DNA from: Isoetes taiwanensis
Taxonomy: Eukaryota; Streptophyta; Lycopodiopsida; Isoetales; Isoetaceae
DNA length: 64,000 bases
Assembly (NCBI GenBank): GCA_021234155.1
Contig: JAJEKV010000008.1
Span: 10,474,740 to 10,538,739 of the forward strand
Direction: 5' to 3'
The translations under genes were made by a program, and so were the position numbers. This document shows positions 22,901-33,290 of this stretch, one piece after another. Each line of letters begins with the position of its first letter. The stretch's first letter is position 1. The notes below the pieces were generated by a model. It saw nothing but the letters and a program-made list of their open reading frames with translations. It did not search any database and was not told where the DNA came from.

Positions 22901-23324
22901 GTTATGTTATGGTAGAAATTCTGCTGTAAACTGCTTAGTATACCCTTCGACAAATTTTCCTTTTATTGTCTTAAATGTATAAGCTATTTTACAGGTACGT
23001 AGGTGGTTAGAGGATGATGAAGAAACGATGGACATTCCAGTTTATCATCTGCCAAAAACATGGAAGAACAAGCTGCGTAAGAGGAGCGTAGGGGATTTGC
23101 GAGTTCTTGCTCAGTTTGTTCTTCAAGAGAAGCGCGTTTCTAAGGATCGAATCCTGATTTTCTGCAAAGACAAGCTTGAGGGAAAATTTACTTTAAAAAG
23201 CACGAAAATAGATGATCTCATAGCAGAATTTGTTGAGCATTGCTTGGAGTCGCGTTATCTGTTGGTGAAGACAAGTGCTTGGGAAGACACAAAGTTTGAG
23301 GAGCATCAACTCCTCCTCATGTAG
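19921..23324 (+). CDS. TNPA-like second protein of the CACTA element, seven exons, intact
   Basis: Exons 19,921-20,735, 21,021-21,378, 21,564-21,638, 22,140-22,235, 22,368-22,541, 22,614-22,814 and 22,995-23,324 all meet at canonical GT-AG sites. They join in frame to 682 residues with no lesion. Residues about 55-130 (from WSWERIYEHIAGMAMF) resemble a SAM-type helical domain. A charged, low-complexity middle follows. Near residue 510 is a small beta module (GDDIVLFNENGEVVARGKV) like the domain found in plant CACTA accessory proteins, and then a Lys-rich C-terminal domain. Position and partner suggest the DNA-binding protein that recognises subterminal repeats and works with TNP2; that role is inferred. 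A second in-frame Met at 19,945 is an alternative start. Not recognised beyond this; a captured host gene is less likely but possible. Confidence 0.75.
21895..22105. repeat. Imperfect direct repeat in intron 3 of the TNPA-like gene
   Basis: AAACTAAAGCTAGAGTCAAT followed by GAGACTCCAGTAA and CACTTAG occurs twice, about 100 bp apart. It lies wholly within the intron between 21,638 and 22,140. Confidence 0.7.
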
Positions 23325-23409
23325 CTGTGCTAGCTGAATTCAAACTGGTGACTCGGATCTTGGTGAATCTGATCAAAACTTGAGTTTGTGACTTAAATAC
23401 CTATTCTAT

Positions 23410-23585
23410 TTTGTCTATCTGTGGCTTCATAATCAGTTAAAGCCTTTTTAACTTCGAAAATATGTGGCTCAGTTAAACCTTTTTGAACTTCGAAAATATG
23501 TGGCTTCAAAATCAGATAAAAGTTTTTTAACTTCAAAAATATGTGGTTTCGAAATCAGTTTTAAACTTCAAAAATATTTGTTAGC
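23410..23585. repeat. Imperfect tandem repeat after the TNPA-like gene
   Basis: Four diverged copies of a 45-55 bp motif, AATATGTGGCTTCAAAATCAG followed by AACTTCGAAAA, directly downstream of the stop codon. They may contribute to the 3' untranslated region. Confidence 0.65.
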
Positions 23586-23639
23586 TATTAGTTATCCACA
23601 ACATTGATCCTAAGATCCTGAAATCTGGAATGTCCATGT

Positions 23640-24517
23640 GGCAAAATAAAATACTATACCTATAGTATAGTTTATAGAATATACTATAGGATATACTTAT
23701 AGAATATACTATATATTTTTTACAAAGTTTGGACGTGTCATTTTTTGCTTCTTACGTGTAGTTTTTTGCCATTGTGTTTTGTTGAAGTGTTGATAATTTT
23801 CTCTTTAGATGCATTGTCTTTTCTTTTCCATCCGTGGACCTTTTATGTTGTTTTCTATAGGTGTTGTAGTAATCATTTTCCACATGTTGTAAGAGTTGAA
23901 ACAACGTGCCTTCTTGAGCAAAAACAACACAGAAAAATAGAGTTCCTCTTTCCTATCCATGGACATTCCCCGTAGTTTTGTTTATGATGTTGTAATAATC
24001 GTTTCCCACGTATCGTACTATCTAAAACAACGTATCTTAATTGAAGAAAATTCAACGCATATGTGTGGATATGACACGTAGTATTTTTTTTATAGTGTTG
24101 TCATATTAGTTTCCCACGTATTGTTAATATATAAAACAATGCCTCTTATTTGAAGAAAGACAATGCCTAGTAACAACAGTATTTGTTTTCCTTTTCCATG
24201 TCTGGACTTATCATATAGTTTTTTTCTTTCTAATGTAGTAATATTGGTTTTCCATGTGTTGTAAGGTCTAAAACAATGTGTCTTATATTGAGAACAAACA
24301 ACAGTTAGTTGCACTAGAAACAATAGTGAGAAAATAAAACAACACATTGAAATTTTACCTTAAAACTATGTCAGTTTCGTATGCATAGACTTTTTGGATA
24401 AAAACAACATGTTGTTTCTAGCATTTTCGGAACAATACTATGGGTGGTCTTCAGGTGTTGTTTTTTGGCAAAAAATACAGCATAAAACTACACATAGAGC
24501 CAAATTTGGGGTTAGTG
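23640..24517. repeat. Right subterminal repeats and terminus of the CACTA element
   Basis: Starts with AT-rich palindromes around TATACTATAG (23,652-23,716). About 90-130 bp repeats follow, carrying TTTCCCACGTATTGT, AAAACAATG and TAGTTTTTT phrases. The region ends with GCCAAAAAACAACACC (reverse strand) and the terminus read CACTAACCCC inward from 24,517. Similar motifs occur inside the ends at 52,150-52,908 and 54,049-54,870. Confidence 0.7.
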
Positions 24518-25280
24518 TGATTTCGACCTAAAATTTTGAATATAAGTGGTAGACATCTTGCTTTATCTAAGAAAAATGTCCATTAGCCTTAATGATGAAG
24601 TTTTGATTTTCTTTTATTTTTTCATTTACAAGTGACTGATAACTTATGTCTATATAGGAGTAAAATGATTCAAAGTCATCCTCCAAAAAATCATATTATG
24701 AAAGGTTACCATAATATGGAATCATTCTAAAAATAAACATGTTAAAAAAGCACAACGTTTATTCACATGAAACCAAGAAACGTTTGTTTTCCTTTTAAGA
24801 ACTCCCTCATCTTAATCGATTTTAGTTTCAATTGTGGGATATAAGCACCTCATGAACCACTCCATTCATTAAAAATAATCAATACTCGTGATCTTGAGGT
24901 TTAGAGTAAATTTTCTAGTGTCCATTCCAAGTTATCTATTAGATTACACGTTCCATGGATTTCATAAACCTATGCATTGAATGGTGAACTCAAAACTTGT
25001 ATTTTCAACTTCTCAAGTTGTGGAAGTAATGCAAAAGAATGAAGAACAAATATAAAAAGTTATAACTATGAAAAATAAAGGTAGACTGCTACATCTGTAT
25101 CCTACTACTAGTCCACATGGCTTAGGATCATTCAAAAAGCCAAAACATCATCGTCTTAATTGGTTTTAAAATTGCCTTAAGAATATATCGATTCCACGTC
25201 TATTTGAAAAAATTAGTTGGTTGCTAGAATTGCCTTATTTAACGGTAATATTGAAGCACAAGCAAGTCGCATTTAAGGAT
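24518..25280. other. AT-rich flank, nothing recognised
   Basis: Unique-looking AT-rich DNA directly right of the CACTA element. No coding, RNA or repeat feature can be supported. Confidence 0.5.
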
Positions 25281-25287
25281 CTAAACA

Positions 25288-25691
25288 GGACTTGAACCCA
25301 CTACCTCTGGAGTGCTAGCTGTGCATCCTAACCAAAAAGGCCACGATGATTTAGATGAAACTAAATCACACGCTCCAGACCTGATGGTTAATCATCACAC
25401 TATCCTCCTGTCAAGGCCGCCCTCCTTGAAGGCTTGCAACCGGGGGAATTTAGGGCGGACCAAAATCGATCTGCAAGGGACTGAAATCAAGGAGTGTGAC
25501 GACAATCATCTAGACCCCAACCCTATTATGAGTTGCCCACACTACTAGGACATGAGTTATCCAAATCATGGGTCTGAATGAGACTTGAACCCACTACCTC
25601 TAGAATGGTAGCTGTGCATCCTAACCAAAAAGGCCACGATGATTTGGATGAAATCAAATCATATGCTCCAGACCTGATGGTTAATCGTCAT
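25288..25691 (-). repeat. tRNA-derived SINE-like dimer
   Basis: Two copies of a 111-bp segment (25,288-25,398 and 25,581-25,691) start 293 bp apart. On the minus strand each has TGGTTAGGATGC, like a polymerase III A box, and GGTTCAAGTC, like a B box, about 23-24 bases apart. That spacing and order is that of a tRNA-derived SINE head. No tail or flanking duplication was identified, so an old tandem duplication of a tRNA-like sequence is the alternative. Confidence 0.45.
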
Positions 25692-26021
25692 AGCAAATTG
25701 AACCTATATGAATCTTCACTCATTCTTCCAAAAATTATGTTAGAGAAGGTAGAAAATCACTATATCATTGTATAAGTGACAAATGAACAATAAATAGAAT
25801 TGGTAATGATACTTAAAGAGATTTACTTCTATATCCAATTCGTCTAATTGTGGACCATAATGGTCCATGCCTATTTATATTCAAGTCTTACATATAGTAC
25901 TATATTATTTTTAATATCAAATTGGGGATCTATGTTGCCAATGAAGCTTAAGTCCATAAAAATTATAGTCTGTCATGAAAGACAAGCTAAAGTTACTATT
26001 ATTATACCTACAAGAAATTTA

Positions 26022-26045
26022 TCGCGGCGGCCAAGGCCGCCGCGA
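26022..26045. repeat. GC-rich 11-bp perfect inverted repeat
   Basis: TCGCGGCGGCC and its exact complement are separated by AA, in otherwise AT-rich DNA. It is preceded by CTACAAGAAATTTA. CACTACAAGAAA followed by a GC-rich hairpin is common at ends of another plant CACTA group, so this may be a remnant terminus; that is inference. Confidence 0.6.
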
Positions 26046-26104
26046 ACATTTCTTTTGTCCTACTCGTGACAACGGAGGGCTTGTATTAAGTCGAAAGGAA
26101 CTCA

Positions 26105-26201
26105 GCTATGGACTTGTGAAATTGAACTAAATGTGTCAATCCTTTAGGCATGCGCTATGGACTTGTGAAATTGAACTAAATGTGTCAATCCTTTAGGCAT
26201 G
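26105..26201. repeat. 49-bp tandem duplication
   Basis: GCTATGGACTTGTGAAATTG through CCTTTAGGCATG occurs twice with a 49-bp period and is essentially identical, so it is recent. Confidence 0.9.
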
Positions 26202-26209
26202 AGTTTGTT

Positions 26210-27300
26210 TTGTATGCATGTCTAATGTCTTTTATATATGTCAATACGAGTTGAATTATTTCAATTTTTGTTTTCCTAGACGAGTGCATGTTTGCTAGTG
26301 ATTTAGGAAATTTTAAGTTCAATTATCACATGGTCTAGGCTAGGTGTCATGGATAATTATTCTTTTCATTTAATTGTTTAAACGATTTGTGAGATTAAGT
26401 TTTGGAAACGGGAAATGCTGCAAGTACTTGGCAACCTAACAATCAAGGAAGCCAATGTCATTCAAGAGGCCTTTGGAATCAAGAGGCTAATTAAAACAAA
26501 CTCTTATGGAAAGTTGTTCATGGTGATACTACAACTGTCAGGTCCCTTTGAGTACTCCTACTTCTAGCCCTACTCTGTGCTCCGGATACCCAAGATCAAG
26601 GGGACTTTGTTTTTCTAAAACATTCATACCATTTGATGCGAATGTACAGGAATCCAATCATAGCTAATTTGTTCAGATATGTCGTCCCTACCATTGTGAA
26701 CTGTCCAATGGCCCTTTAAGTGCATGAAAAGTAATAGTCCTACCCTATTTGAAAAAGCAGACAACCATTTTTCATGCATGAAGACGGTATAAGAGGTAGG
26801 AAGATAACCATTTTTTCATGCATGAAGACAGTATAAGACAGTACAAGAGGTTGTTAATGGTGATGCTATAGCTGGCACAAAGTAGATAACCCATGGTTTG
26901 CATGCCCACAATGTTCATTAAAAAATGCAGCATTAATTTTACACATCAATACTTTTCTCACTATCGCGATAGCAACCAAGCTACTTGGTTGTGTATATCT
27001 AGCTCAATTTTACCACTTCACCATTCAGCAAGCCATCGCAAAATCTGAATTGCAATACCTCAATAAATTTATATTAAAATAAAAATGGCAGTAGCAAAAA
27101 TTGACGCTGCCGGACATACCACGTTGACTGAAGAGCCACAACTTATCAACAAATTAGTAATAGATGACATTATACAGCAAGTACTTGTTACAAAAATGTA
27201 TACAACACATGTAAAATTCATCTGCTCCTCCAGTCATATGTATAGACCTGTTCAGCATAGCATTAACTTACGTATCAGGAAAATAACAATGCAAAATCCG
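26210..27300. other. Non-coding stretch
   Basis: AT-rich DNA with a repeated phrase CATTTTTCATGCATGAAGAC-like at about 26,765-26,830. No gene is supported. Confidence 0.4.
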
Positions 27301-27303
27301 TAC

Positions 27304-27414
27304 CCTTAAATGATTGTCCCAGCTTTCTGCACAGATGGCAGTCCCATCAGAAGAAACCCGCACATAACTAATCTGGTTTTGACACTCATTGAAATTGATC
27401 ATTTTATGAATCTC
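27304..27414 (-). pseudogene. Exon fragment of a G-protein beta subunit
   Basis: On the minus strand a TTTCACAG acceptor is followed by 111 bases encoding QNQISYVRVSSDGTAICAES then WDNHLRV, up to a GTACGG donor. This parallels the last WD40 repeat of plant G-beta (typically NxISCLGLSxDGxALCTGSWDxxLKIW). It is an isolated exon with several substitutions at usually fixed positions and no neighbouring G-beta exons, so it is a captured or degraded fragment. Other WD40 proteins are possible, but the ISxxxxSxDGxAxCxxSWD spacing favours G-beta. Confidence 0.6.
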
Positions 27415-27937
27415 CTGTGAAACAATGGACCAAGTCATAAGAACGTGCTGGGAAAGGGAGACGTTGTGTTCCCAGCATAGCAACAAAGGCTGGGATTCCA
27501 CGTTCTAGTGCAAACTTGGCTTATCAAATAATCTGGAATGGCGAACTGCACTTTGCCAAGGGTTATACCAAACCAATCTAGTTGTCTTTACGTTTTATAA
27601 CAGCCCCGAGGCTGCCTTTTGCATACCAGTTCATGAAGTTGCCATTAAGAGAAAACCTGTTTGATACAATGGCCACACCTTAGCCACTGCCATTGCTAGA
27701 ATAGCATGAAATATAAAGAGGCTAGCCAGTGAAAAGGCCTCTCATAATCTTCTGCATATTATTGTGCACATTTCCTTGCCACATGCATGCTTATACATGT
27801 GCTTCCTATTCCAATCCTTTAGATCTACTGTTGCATAAGCATATCATATTCCTCCTCCATGTCCTTCTGCCATGTGCTCTTTCAATATGCAATGAGTTCT
27901 ATTTTATACAGAAGTTGTACTCTAGCAGCAATCTTTA

Positions 27938-28006
27938 CATGTCTCTTTAAATGTTGTTCTGCTGTAGAGGACCACACATCTCTTTAAATGTTGTTCTGCT
28001 GCAGAG
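27938..28006. repeat. 33-bp tandem duplication
   Basis: CATCTCTTTAAATGTTGTTC followed by TGCTG occurs twice, 32-33 bp apart. Small and of no evident role. Confidence 0.7.
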
Positions 28007-28051
28007 AACCAGATGATATAGCAATTTTGTTTAAAGGATGAGTTAACAGGG

Positions 28052-28252
28052 ATGTTACCTATGACTGAAAAAGATGACTCAGCACTGGTCAAGATTGAAA
28101 GGCCTCAGTTCTCAGACCTGCGCATCTCAGCTTGCTATTGCCCTCTGTACCAGTCATATCAAGGTGCAACTGAAGGGTTTTCTTACTTTCTTGCACTCCA
28201 CAAGGATCCGATGGAGTTTAATAACGGAGATATATTGCTGGTTGGCAATTAA
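28052..28252 (+). other. Short open reading frame of unknown nature
   Basis: A 66-codon frame (MLPMTEKDDSALVKI ...) of ordinary amino-acid composition, preceded in frame by DELTG. No recognisable family, splice partner or neighbouring exon. It could be a gene fragment like others in this zone. Confidence 0.2.
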
Positions 28253-28369
28253 CACAAGAATGAGACACCAAATGAAACACAAGCACAAGAATGAGTGCTT
28301 GCCGCTTGCCAAAAAACTAAACCTAACCTTAAGAGTTTCTTACGAACTTCTTTCCTTTTCCAGCTGTGG

Positions 28370-28510
28370 CGATGTCGGTGCTCCGGACCTCGATGGATTT
28401 GATGTCGCTTCCCCAAGCGGCGATGGCGGTGCTCCAGACCTAGACCCTTATCCTTATTTTTTTTTTCCATTCACGAAGCCGGAAACCATTCACGAAGCCG
28501 GAACCCAAGC
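28370..28510. repeat. Short local duplications
   Basis: Two copies of a CGGTGCTCC-GACCTNGA segment (28,376 and 28,428) and two of CATTCACGAAGCCGGAA (about 28,469 and 28,487). Locally GC-rich against an AT-rich background. Confidence 0.6.
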
Positions 28511-28579
28511 GTTACGGCGTTGCTGGATCAGACACGTGTTCCCATATCACGTTGATGTATACTTATATATGTCTTGAAA

Positions 28580-29540
28580 ATAGGAACTCCCAAGTAGCAA
28601 ACACGTGCTCTAAGTTTATGATAGTAAAAAATAAGAAGATTTCATCGTGTGTTTTGCACTAAGACGATACAAACTATATTTTGAACTTCTATCACATGTT
28701 TTGTCAATCATGAGTTGAAAAAGAATGTTATCTTGCTTTAAAATATGGCAAGCCTAAGTACAAACTAGAAATGGTCCATTTCTATTTTAAATCAAATCTT
28801 CTACATAATGTGTTACTTTTAACATGAAATTCAGATCTATGTTGCCAAGCAAGGGTCACATTCATAAAAAAAATATTGTCTATCATAAAAGATGAGTTTT
28901 TTATACTATTACCTTAACTAAGCTCCAATTTTGTGTACTGACAACCACTTTTAAATATAAAGAATACCTAGTTAATCACCATATTTAAGTTGATAAAATT
29001 CTTTATTATGTAGATATAAGTGAAATGTATGGAATGCATCATTTATTGCCTTTAGAAACCTTATATATGAGTTTAATTAAACCATTAGTTCTATTTTTGT
29101 TCTGGATTCTATGTCAAAGATTCTTTCATGAAAATTGAGATCAACAAAACTTATGGAGACTTCAAAAAATTATGTGATTATAGCTCTTAGAGTGGACAAC
29201 TTATGGCCACAAGTCTTATGTCAAAACTTGTTATAATAAAGGAGAAAATTCACAACCTCAAACAACTTTTTTGAGCTAAATATGGTTTGATGAGTTCATA
29301 TAATATCATCTAATAGTAGCAAAACATGAAAACATGCAAATCAACATGTTTTATGATAAAACACCAATTACTTAGAAACATTTGGACCCCTTTATACTAG
29401 AAAGCTTAAAAAATACAGTTCTGGCCTGGCGTAAAAACTGCTATATTCTATAAGGTTTGGGCAATCACCACAACATATCAGTAAATCCATTGGTCATGAA
29501 ATTCTCCATAACCATAAAGAATCAAGTGAAGATTCCAAAA
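28580..29540. other. AT-rich spacer, nothing recognised
   Basis: No coding or structured element could be supported here. The LINE ORF2 (endonuclease and reverse transcriptase) that should follow ORF1 on the minus strand is absent. Confidence 0.5.
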
Positions 29541-29551
29541 GTAGTGGTATT

Positions 29552-30718
29552 TTATGAAATGGAAATTTCTCTTGTTCGATATCTGAGTTTAAGTGGCAGA
29601 GGGTATGTTGGACCACTTCTGGTGGATGAACCCAGAATAGTTCCAGTAACAACTCTAGTGTTAATGTAGCATGCATCATAAATATTGTGCCGGTGGTTGC
29701 ATTTATGACAAAAGTTTGATAAACCTATCCATTTCAGCTGCAAATTAATTTGGTTCCTATAGAAGTCAACAAGAGGGACAGAGGTAGGAATAGGCTTAGA
29801 AATGTCCATTTGAATAAAGCATTTGGAAGGCTTATATGACGAATACTCGGTGAGATATGAACCAATGGAATTAAAGATTTTGGAGAAGCAGTCCTCATTC
29901 CAAAAAATAGGATTTAGATCACTCATAATAACAGAGGCAATATGAAATTTCTTGAACTCATTCAAAGGTAGAGTAGGGCTCAACTTGAGAAAAAAGAGAT
30001 GAAAAGTATCACATGTGGATTTGCCCAGCTTGAGAATATAATTGGATGTTCTTTCACAATCACATTCTGCCAGAAGATAAGGAAAATTCAGCCAGTAAAC
30101 AGAGTTAATGATGATACCTTTATGTAACCTGAGCAGATGATCCCAAAGTTTTTCGATTTTAAGGCCAACAGAATCAACTCTAATGACCACAACACATTTT
30201 GAAAGACATTCAATTCTAGAGAAAATTTTAGGAGAGTTCAGCTGAATACCTCTGAAGAGCTGAATGTTAATTGATGCTCTCGATTGTTGGAAAACAAAGT
30301 CTTCGGCAAGTGATTGACCAGAGATAATAGGAGCAGTAGGCCTCGAGATCAATTGAATTGGAATACCATTTGCATCCAGAGGAGGAATAATCTGATTTCC
30401 ACCAGGATCTCTGGAAAGAGTGTGCCAATTGGGAGGAAAATGGCTGAAGTGATGCATATCTTTTGCAATAAGAACCAAGTCAAAAAAATCTCCAAATTTT
30501 AGCACTTTACTGGGATCAAAGTTGAAAGTACTTAATTGTAGCAGAAGATCGGATCCGTGGTCAGCTGGAAGGAGCATAAAATTATGAAGTAAGGCGAGTG
30601 AATGCAAATTTAGGGTATGCGAACTTTCCATTTGAATTTTTTGGGGAATTTCCGTCATAAATGCAAAGAGAAAGGGGAAAATATTAAAAAAATAGGGGAA
30701 AAAGAAGCAGAGCAGCAA
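29552..30718 (-). CDS. LINE (L1-type) ORF1-like protein
   Basis: A 388-codon frame, more likely starting at the Met at 30,656-30,658 because the first 20 residues are an odd hydrophobic run. The middle resembles the DUF4283 fold of plant L1 ORF1 proteins (KCVVVIRVDSVGLKIEKLWD, then ECDCERTSNYILKLGKS). It ends with SKPIPTSVPLVDFYRNQINL and a zinc-knuckle-like CHKCNHRHNIYDAC. ORF1 proteins bind the LINE RNA in the ribonucleoprotein. The frame is intact, but no ORF2 follows downstream on the minus strand. The element is therefore 3'-truncated or rearranged and not autonomous. Confidence 0.7.
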   Translation of the reverse strand: MLLCFFFPYFFNIFPFLFAFMTEIPQKIQMESSHTLNLHSLALLHNFMLLPADHGSDLLLQLSTFNFDPSKVLKFGDFFDLVLIAKDMHHFSHFPPNWHTLSRDPGGNQIIPPLDANGIPIQLISRPTAPIISGQSLAEDFVFQQSRASINIQLFRGIQLNSPKIFSRIECLSKCVVVIRVDSVGLKIEKLWDHLLRLHKGIIINSVYWLNFPYLLAECDCERTSNYILKLGKSTCDTFHLFFLKLSPTLPLNEFKKFHIASVIMSDLNPIFWNEDCFSKIFNSIGSYLTEYSSYKPSKCFIQMDISKPIPTSVPLVDFYRNQINLQLKWIGLSNFCHKCNHRHNIYDACYINTRVVTGTILGSSTRSGPTYPLPLKLRYRTREISIS

Positions 30719-31320
30719 ATAGAAGGAAATAGGAGGAATAAGCAGATCAGAGATTAGAGAATGCGGAAATTGAAAACTAAGATCAAGAAAAGAAAATTAA
30801 TAAGTAGTTGAGGGGTAAATTTACCAAACAATTGCCAATTGAACTCTGATGAGCACCTATTGAGTGTCATTCTAAGAAGATTTTAACCGAGATCTTTTGA
30901 TCTTTTTTTTTTTGAGGGAACGAGAATTTTTGTATTATATAGATAAAAAAGTACAAAAGTACAATGTTTCATGCTCATAGAGAATTACTACAGGAGTAAT
31001 CTCCACATCTTCATTCTCTATTTTGCAGAAACTTATTAGATGCTCTACAGCAGATATACATGAAGCACATGAATTGCTCTGATAGCTGATATGCTTGACG
31101 TGCTCGGATTACTCTTCCCACCGAATGACAATACAAAGGCAAACCATGCTGGCTCCTGAATGATGTAATCTTCTTAGAGGAATCAGTTGAATACTCCAAA
31201 ATTTCTTAGGAGATGAATAGGAATATCTAACCTTACTCAGTGCAAGGCATATAGCTGTATATCTGTATGACACAACAACAGACTAGAAAGATGCTCAAGC
31301 ATCAGTACCTGAGCGAGCGC
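30719..31320. other. LINE 5' side and low-complexity DNA
   Basis: Purine-rich DNA at 30,719-30,780 could be the LINE 5' untranslated region. A T11 run and GAGGGAACGAGAATTTTTGT near 30,905 look like the end of another inserted element, not identified. Confidence 0.35.
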
Positions 31321-31322
31321 TT

Positions 31323-31534
31323 ACTCAAACATATATTTTAGCATAACCAGTTAAGCGTCAGTACTTATTCTGGTCATGAGGTTCTTGGCATAGCAGTACC
31401 AAGAACCGAGTGCTTAGAATAATCTTTCACTCAAACATATATTTGAGCATAACCAGTGAAGCATCAGTACTTATTCTGGTCATGAGGTTCTTGGCATAGC
31501 AGTACCAAGAACCGAGTGCTCAAAATAATCTTTC
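31323..31534. repeat. 106-bp tandem duplication carrying a hairpin
   Basis: ACTCAAACATATATTT to ACCGAGTGCT occurs twice with a 106-bp period. Each copy contains GGTTCTTGG, a 10-base loop, and CCAAGAACC (31,380-31,407 and 31,486-31,513), able to form a 9-bp stem. Confidence 0.85.
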
Positions 31535-31539
31535 TGCCT

Positions 31540-33080
31540 GCAAATTAGTCATAGAACCTGTTGTCTTTGCATTTCTAATTCAAATCTCAGAAATTATGTG
31601 CTGATCAAAAGGGTTCTCCTATTCGAAAAACATCTTTCTGATCGTCCAATTCATCTACAAGACATTTCTGCTAGAAAGAAATGGTGGAAGAAAAAGACCA
31701 TGAATAGATTTTTCCAAGAACTAGATTTTACTTCCTGGATGACATAAATCAATTCCTTTTTCAAATCTTGCAGCTTCTTTCCTTCTTTACCTTATAGGCC
31801 GACCTCCAACTGCTGCTGGATTTACCTTTTCAGCATGTCTACTCTAGAGGAATAGACATAATGCTTATGCACCAAAGAAAGAAACCACGTTAGTGGATAC
31901 CTGCTGCCCAAGAATTGCCGCCGGAAAAAGGAAGAAATCTACGCATCTGTTGTTCTGTCCCAGAAAAACTCTGTCCATCTGCCTTGCTAGCATCCAAAAG
32001 CTCTGATTTCCCTGCATATCCGCTGTGATGGCTTGCGGGAGGGAGGGCGGCCGCTGCCCCCTAGCCGGCCAAGAATGGCGCCTCAGGCGCTAACGGCATT
32101 TTTTTCCCTGGTTTAACTTTTCCAGCCAACCCTCGAGATCTTTTGATCTGACCAGTCACAGAACATCTGGAAATAGGCTGTTGGAGTGAAATGAATTCAA
32201 ACGTCCAAGCCTCAATAATTTCACAACCGAATTCTTCAGTGTTTGGAACAAAGGAGTATTCAGGCGTAAAGAGGTGATCTGAAAATGTTTGCTTGCAATT
32301 AAACTAGTACCAGAGTTCAGAAAAGGAACCTCGCAAAAAACCATAAGTAAGTCTTTGATCCTGCTTCAGAATTGTAAAAAAATTATATCCATAGATAGAT
32401 CATAAGGCCAGGAATCAATTTGAGGCCGGCTCTCTACAAGGGCGGCAAGGGATCGAGGAAGAGAAGGGATCAATCAGACGAAAAATTGGGTTTCAGAGCA
32501 AATTTTATGCCAAGAAGGTTTAAACTCGAAAAAGACAAAAAGTATCAAGAAAAAAGGTGCTCATTTTTCCACAACACATCTTTCCACAAATGCAGATTAA
32601 ACAGTTACTACTCATACTAAAATGCATCATACATACCAAGTATGGTTTGCTCAAGAGAGGACTTGCCTCTTTGATGCAACAACAACAAAGCAACAATACC
32701 TCTCTAATGTGAGTGTCTCTGTCTTTTTTCTCATTTTTGCTCAATCTTGCTTATCATGTCCATAAGGATATATCAACTATACCCTGTAGTTCCAATTGTT
32801 GACACTAGAATACAAAATCATAATTTGATCTGTGAATACATTTAGCCTTATTAATATCTCAACAATCAATACTCCTCTACTTCTATATCAAAGCTTAAAA
32901 TCTTCTTTGTTCTAACGGCATATGCAAAATTAGTATCAAGCTGAAGCCACATCGCTGTAATACACTTGTGATATATTTCTGGAACACCATTATTCATAAT
33001 GTTTTCTCTTTGTTGTCTTTGCAAGCACCGATCCTCTTGACTATAGTGAAGAAGGTAGCATCAAACTAAGGATTTCTTCT
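31540..33080. other. Non-coding stretch with a GC-rich patch
   Basis: Mostly unremarkable AT-rich DNA. At about 32,030-32,100 a sharply GC-rich patch includes GCGGCCGC and GGCGCC palindromes and reads like a remnant of a different element. No gene is supported. Confidence 0.4.
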
Positions 33081-33290
33081 ACATAAAGATCTAGCAGAAT
33101 CCAACAAAACCCCAGGAGCCAGAGGGCATTTCTCCGGCAATATTGTTGCCATTGAAATCAAGATCAACCAGCTTAAAGAGTTTAGAAATTTGTGTGTCGG
33201 AAGGAAATATACTATCATATTCTGGCTCAAATTTAAATACCGAACCTCTATGCAATTCAACTGGCTCTCATCGGTGTTCCATTTTAGGCT
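33080..33290 (-). pseudogene. Leucine-rich-repeat fragment
   Basis: Minus-strand frames contain NCIEVRYLNLSQN and, one frame away, KLFKLVDLDFNGNNIAGEMP. Both match plant LRR receptor repeats (LxxLxLxxNxIxGxxP). A frameshift separates them and a stop follows after about 12 residues. No kinase domain, membrane segment or further repeats are nearby. It is a broken fragment of an LRR protein. Confidence 0.55.

Larger units (their letters stand above)
8372..24517 (+). mobile_element. CACTA (EnSpm)-type DNA transposon, about 16 kb, TNP2- and TNPA-like genes
   Basis: The right end is clear: the plus strand ends TTTGGGGTTAGTG at 24,517, so the inward-read terminus is CACTAACCCCAAATTTGG. This resembles the terminus of the element ending at 52,908 (CACTGACCCCGATTTTTGG). 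The left end is less certain; a candidate is CACAACAACCCCAATAAC at 8,372, which shares CAC, AACCCCAA and the following ACACCTGAARACCAC with the right end. Repetitive AT-rich subterminal DNA lies inside both ends. Between them lie a TNP2-like transposase (12.3-15.9 kb) and an intact TNPA-like gene (19.9-23.3 kb), the usual two-gene set of CACTA elements. A TGA follows the right end and also occurs at 8,366-8,368, but the duplication is not convincing. An internal repeat block (16.77-18.74 kb) and a captured GH9 exon are included. Confidence 0.65.
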
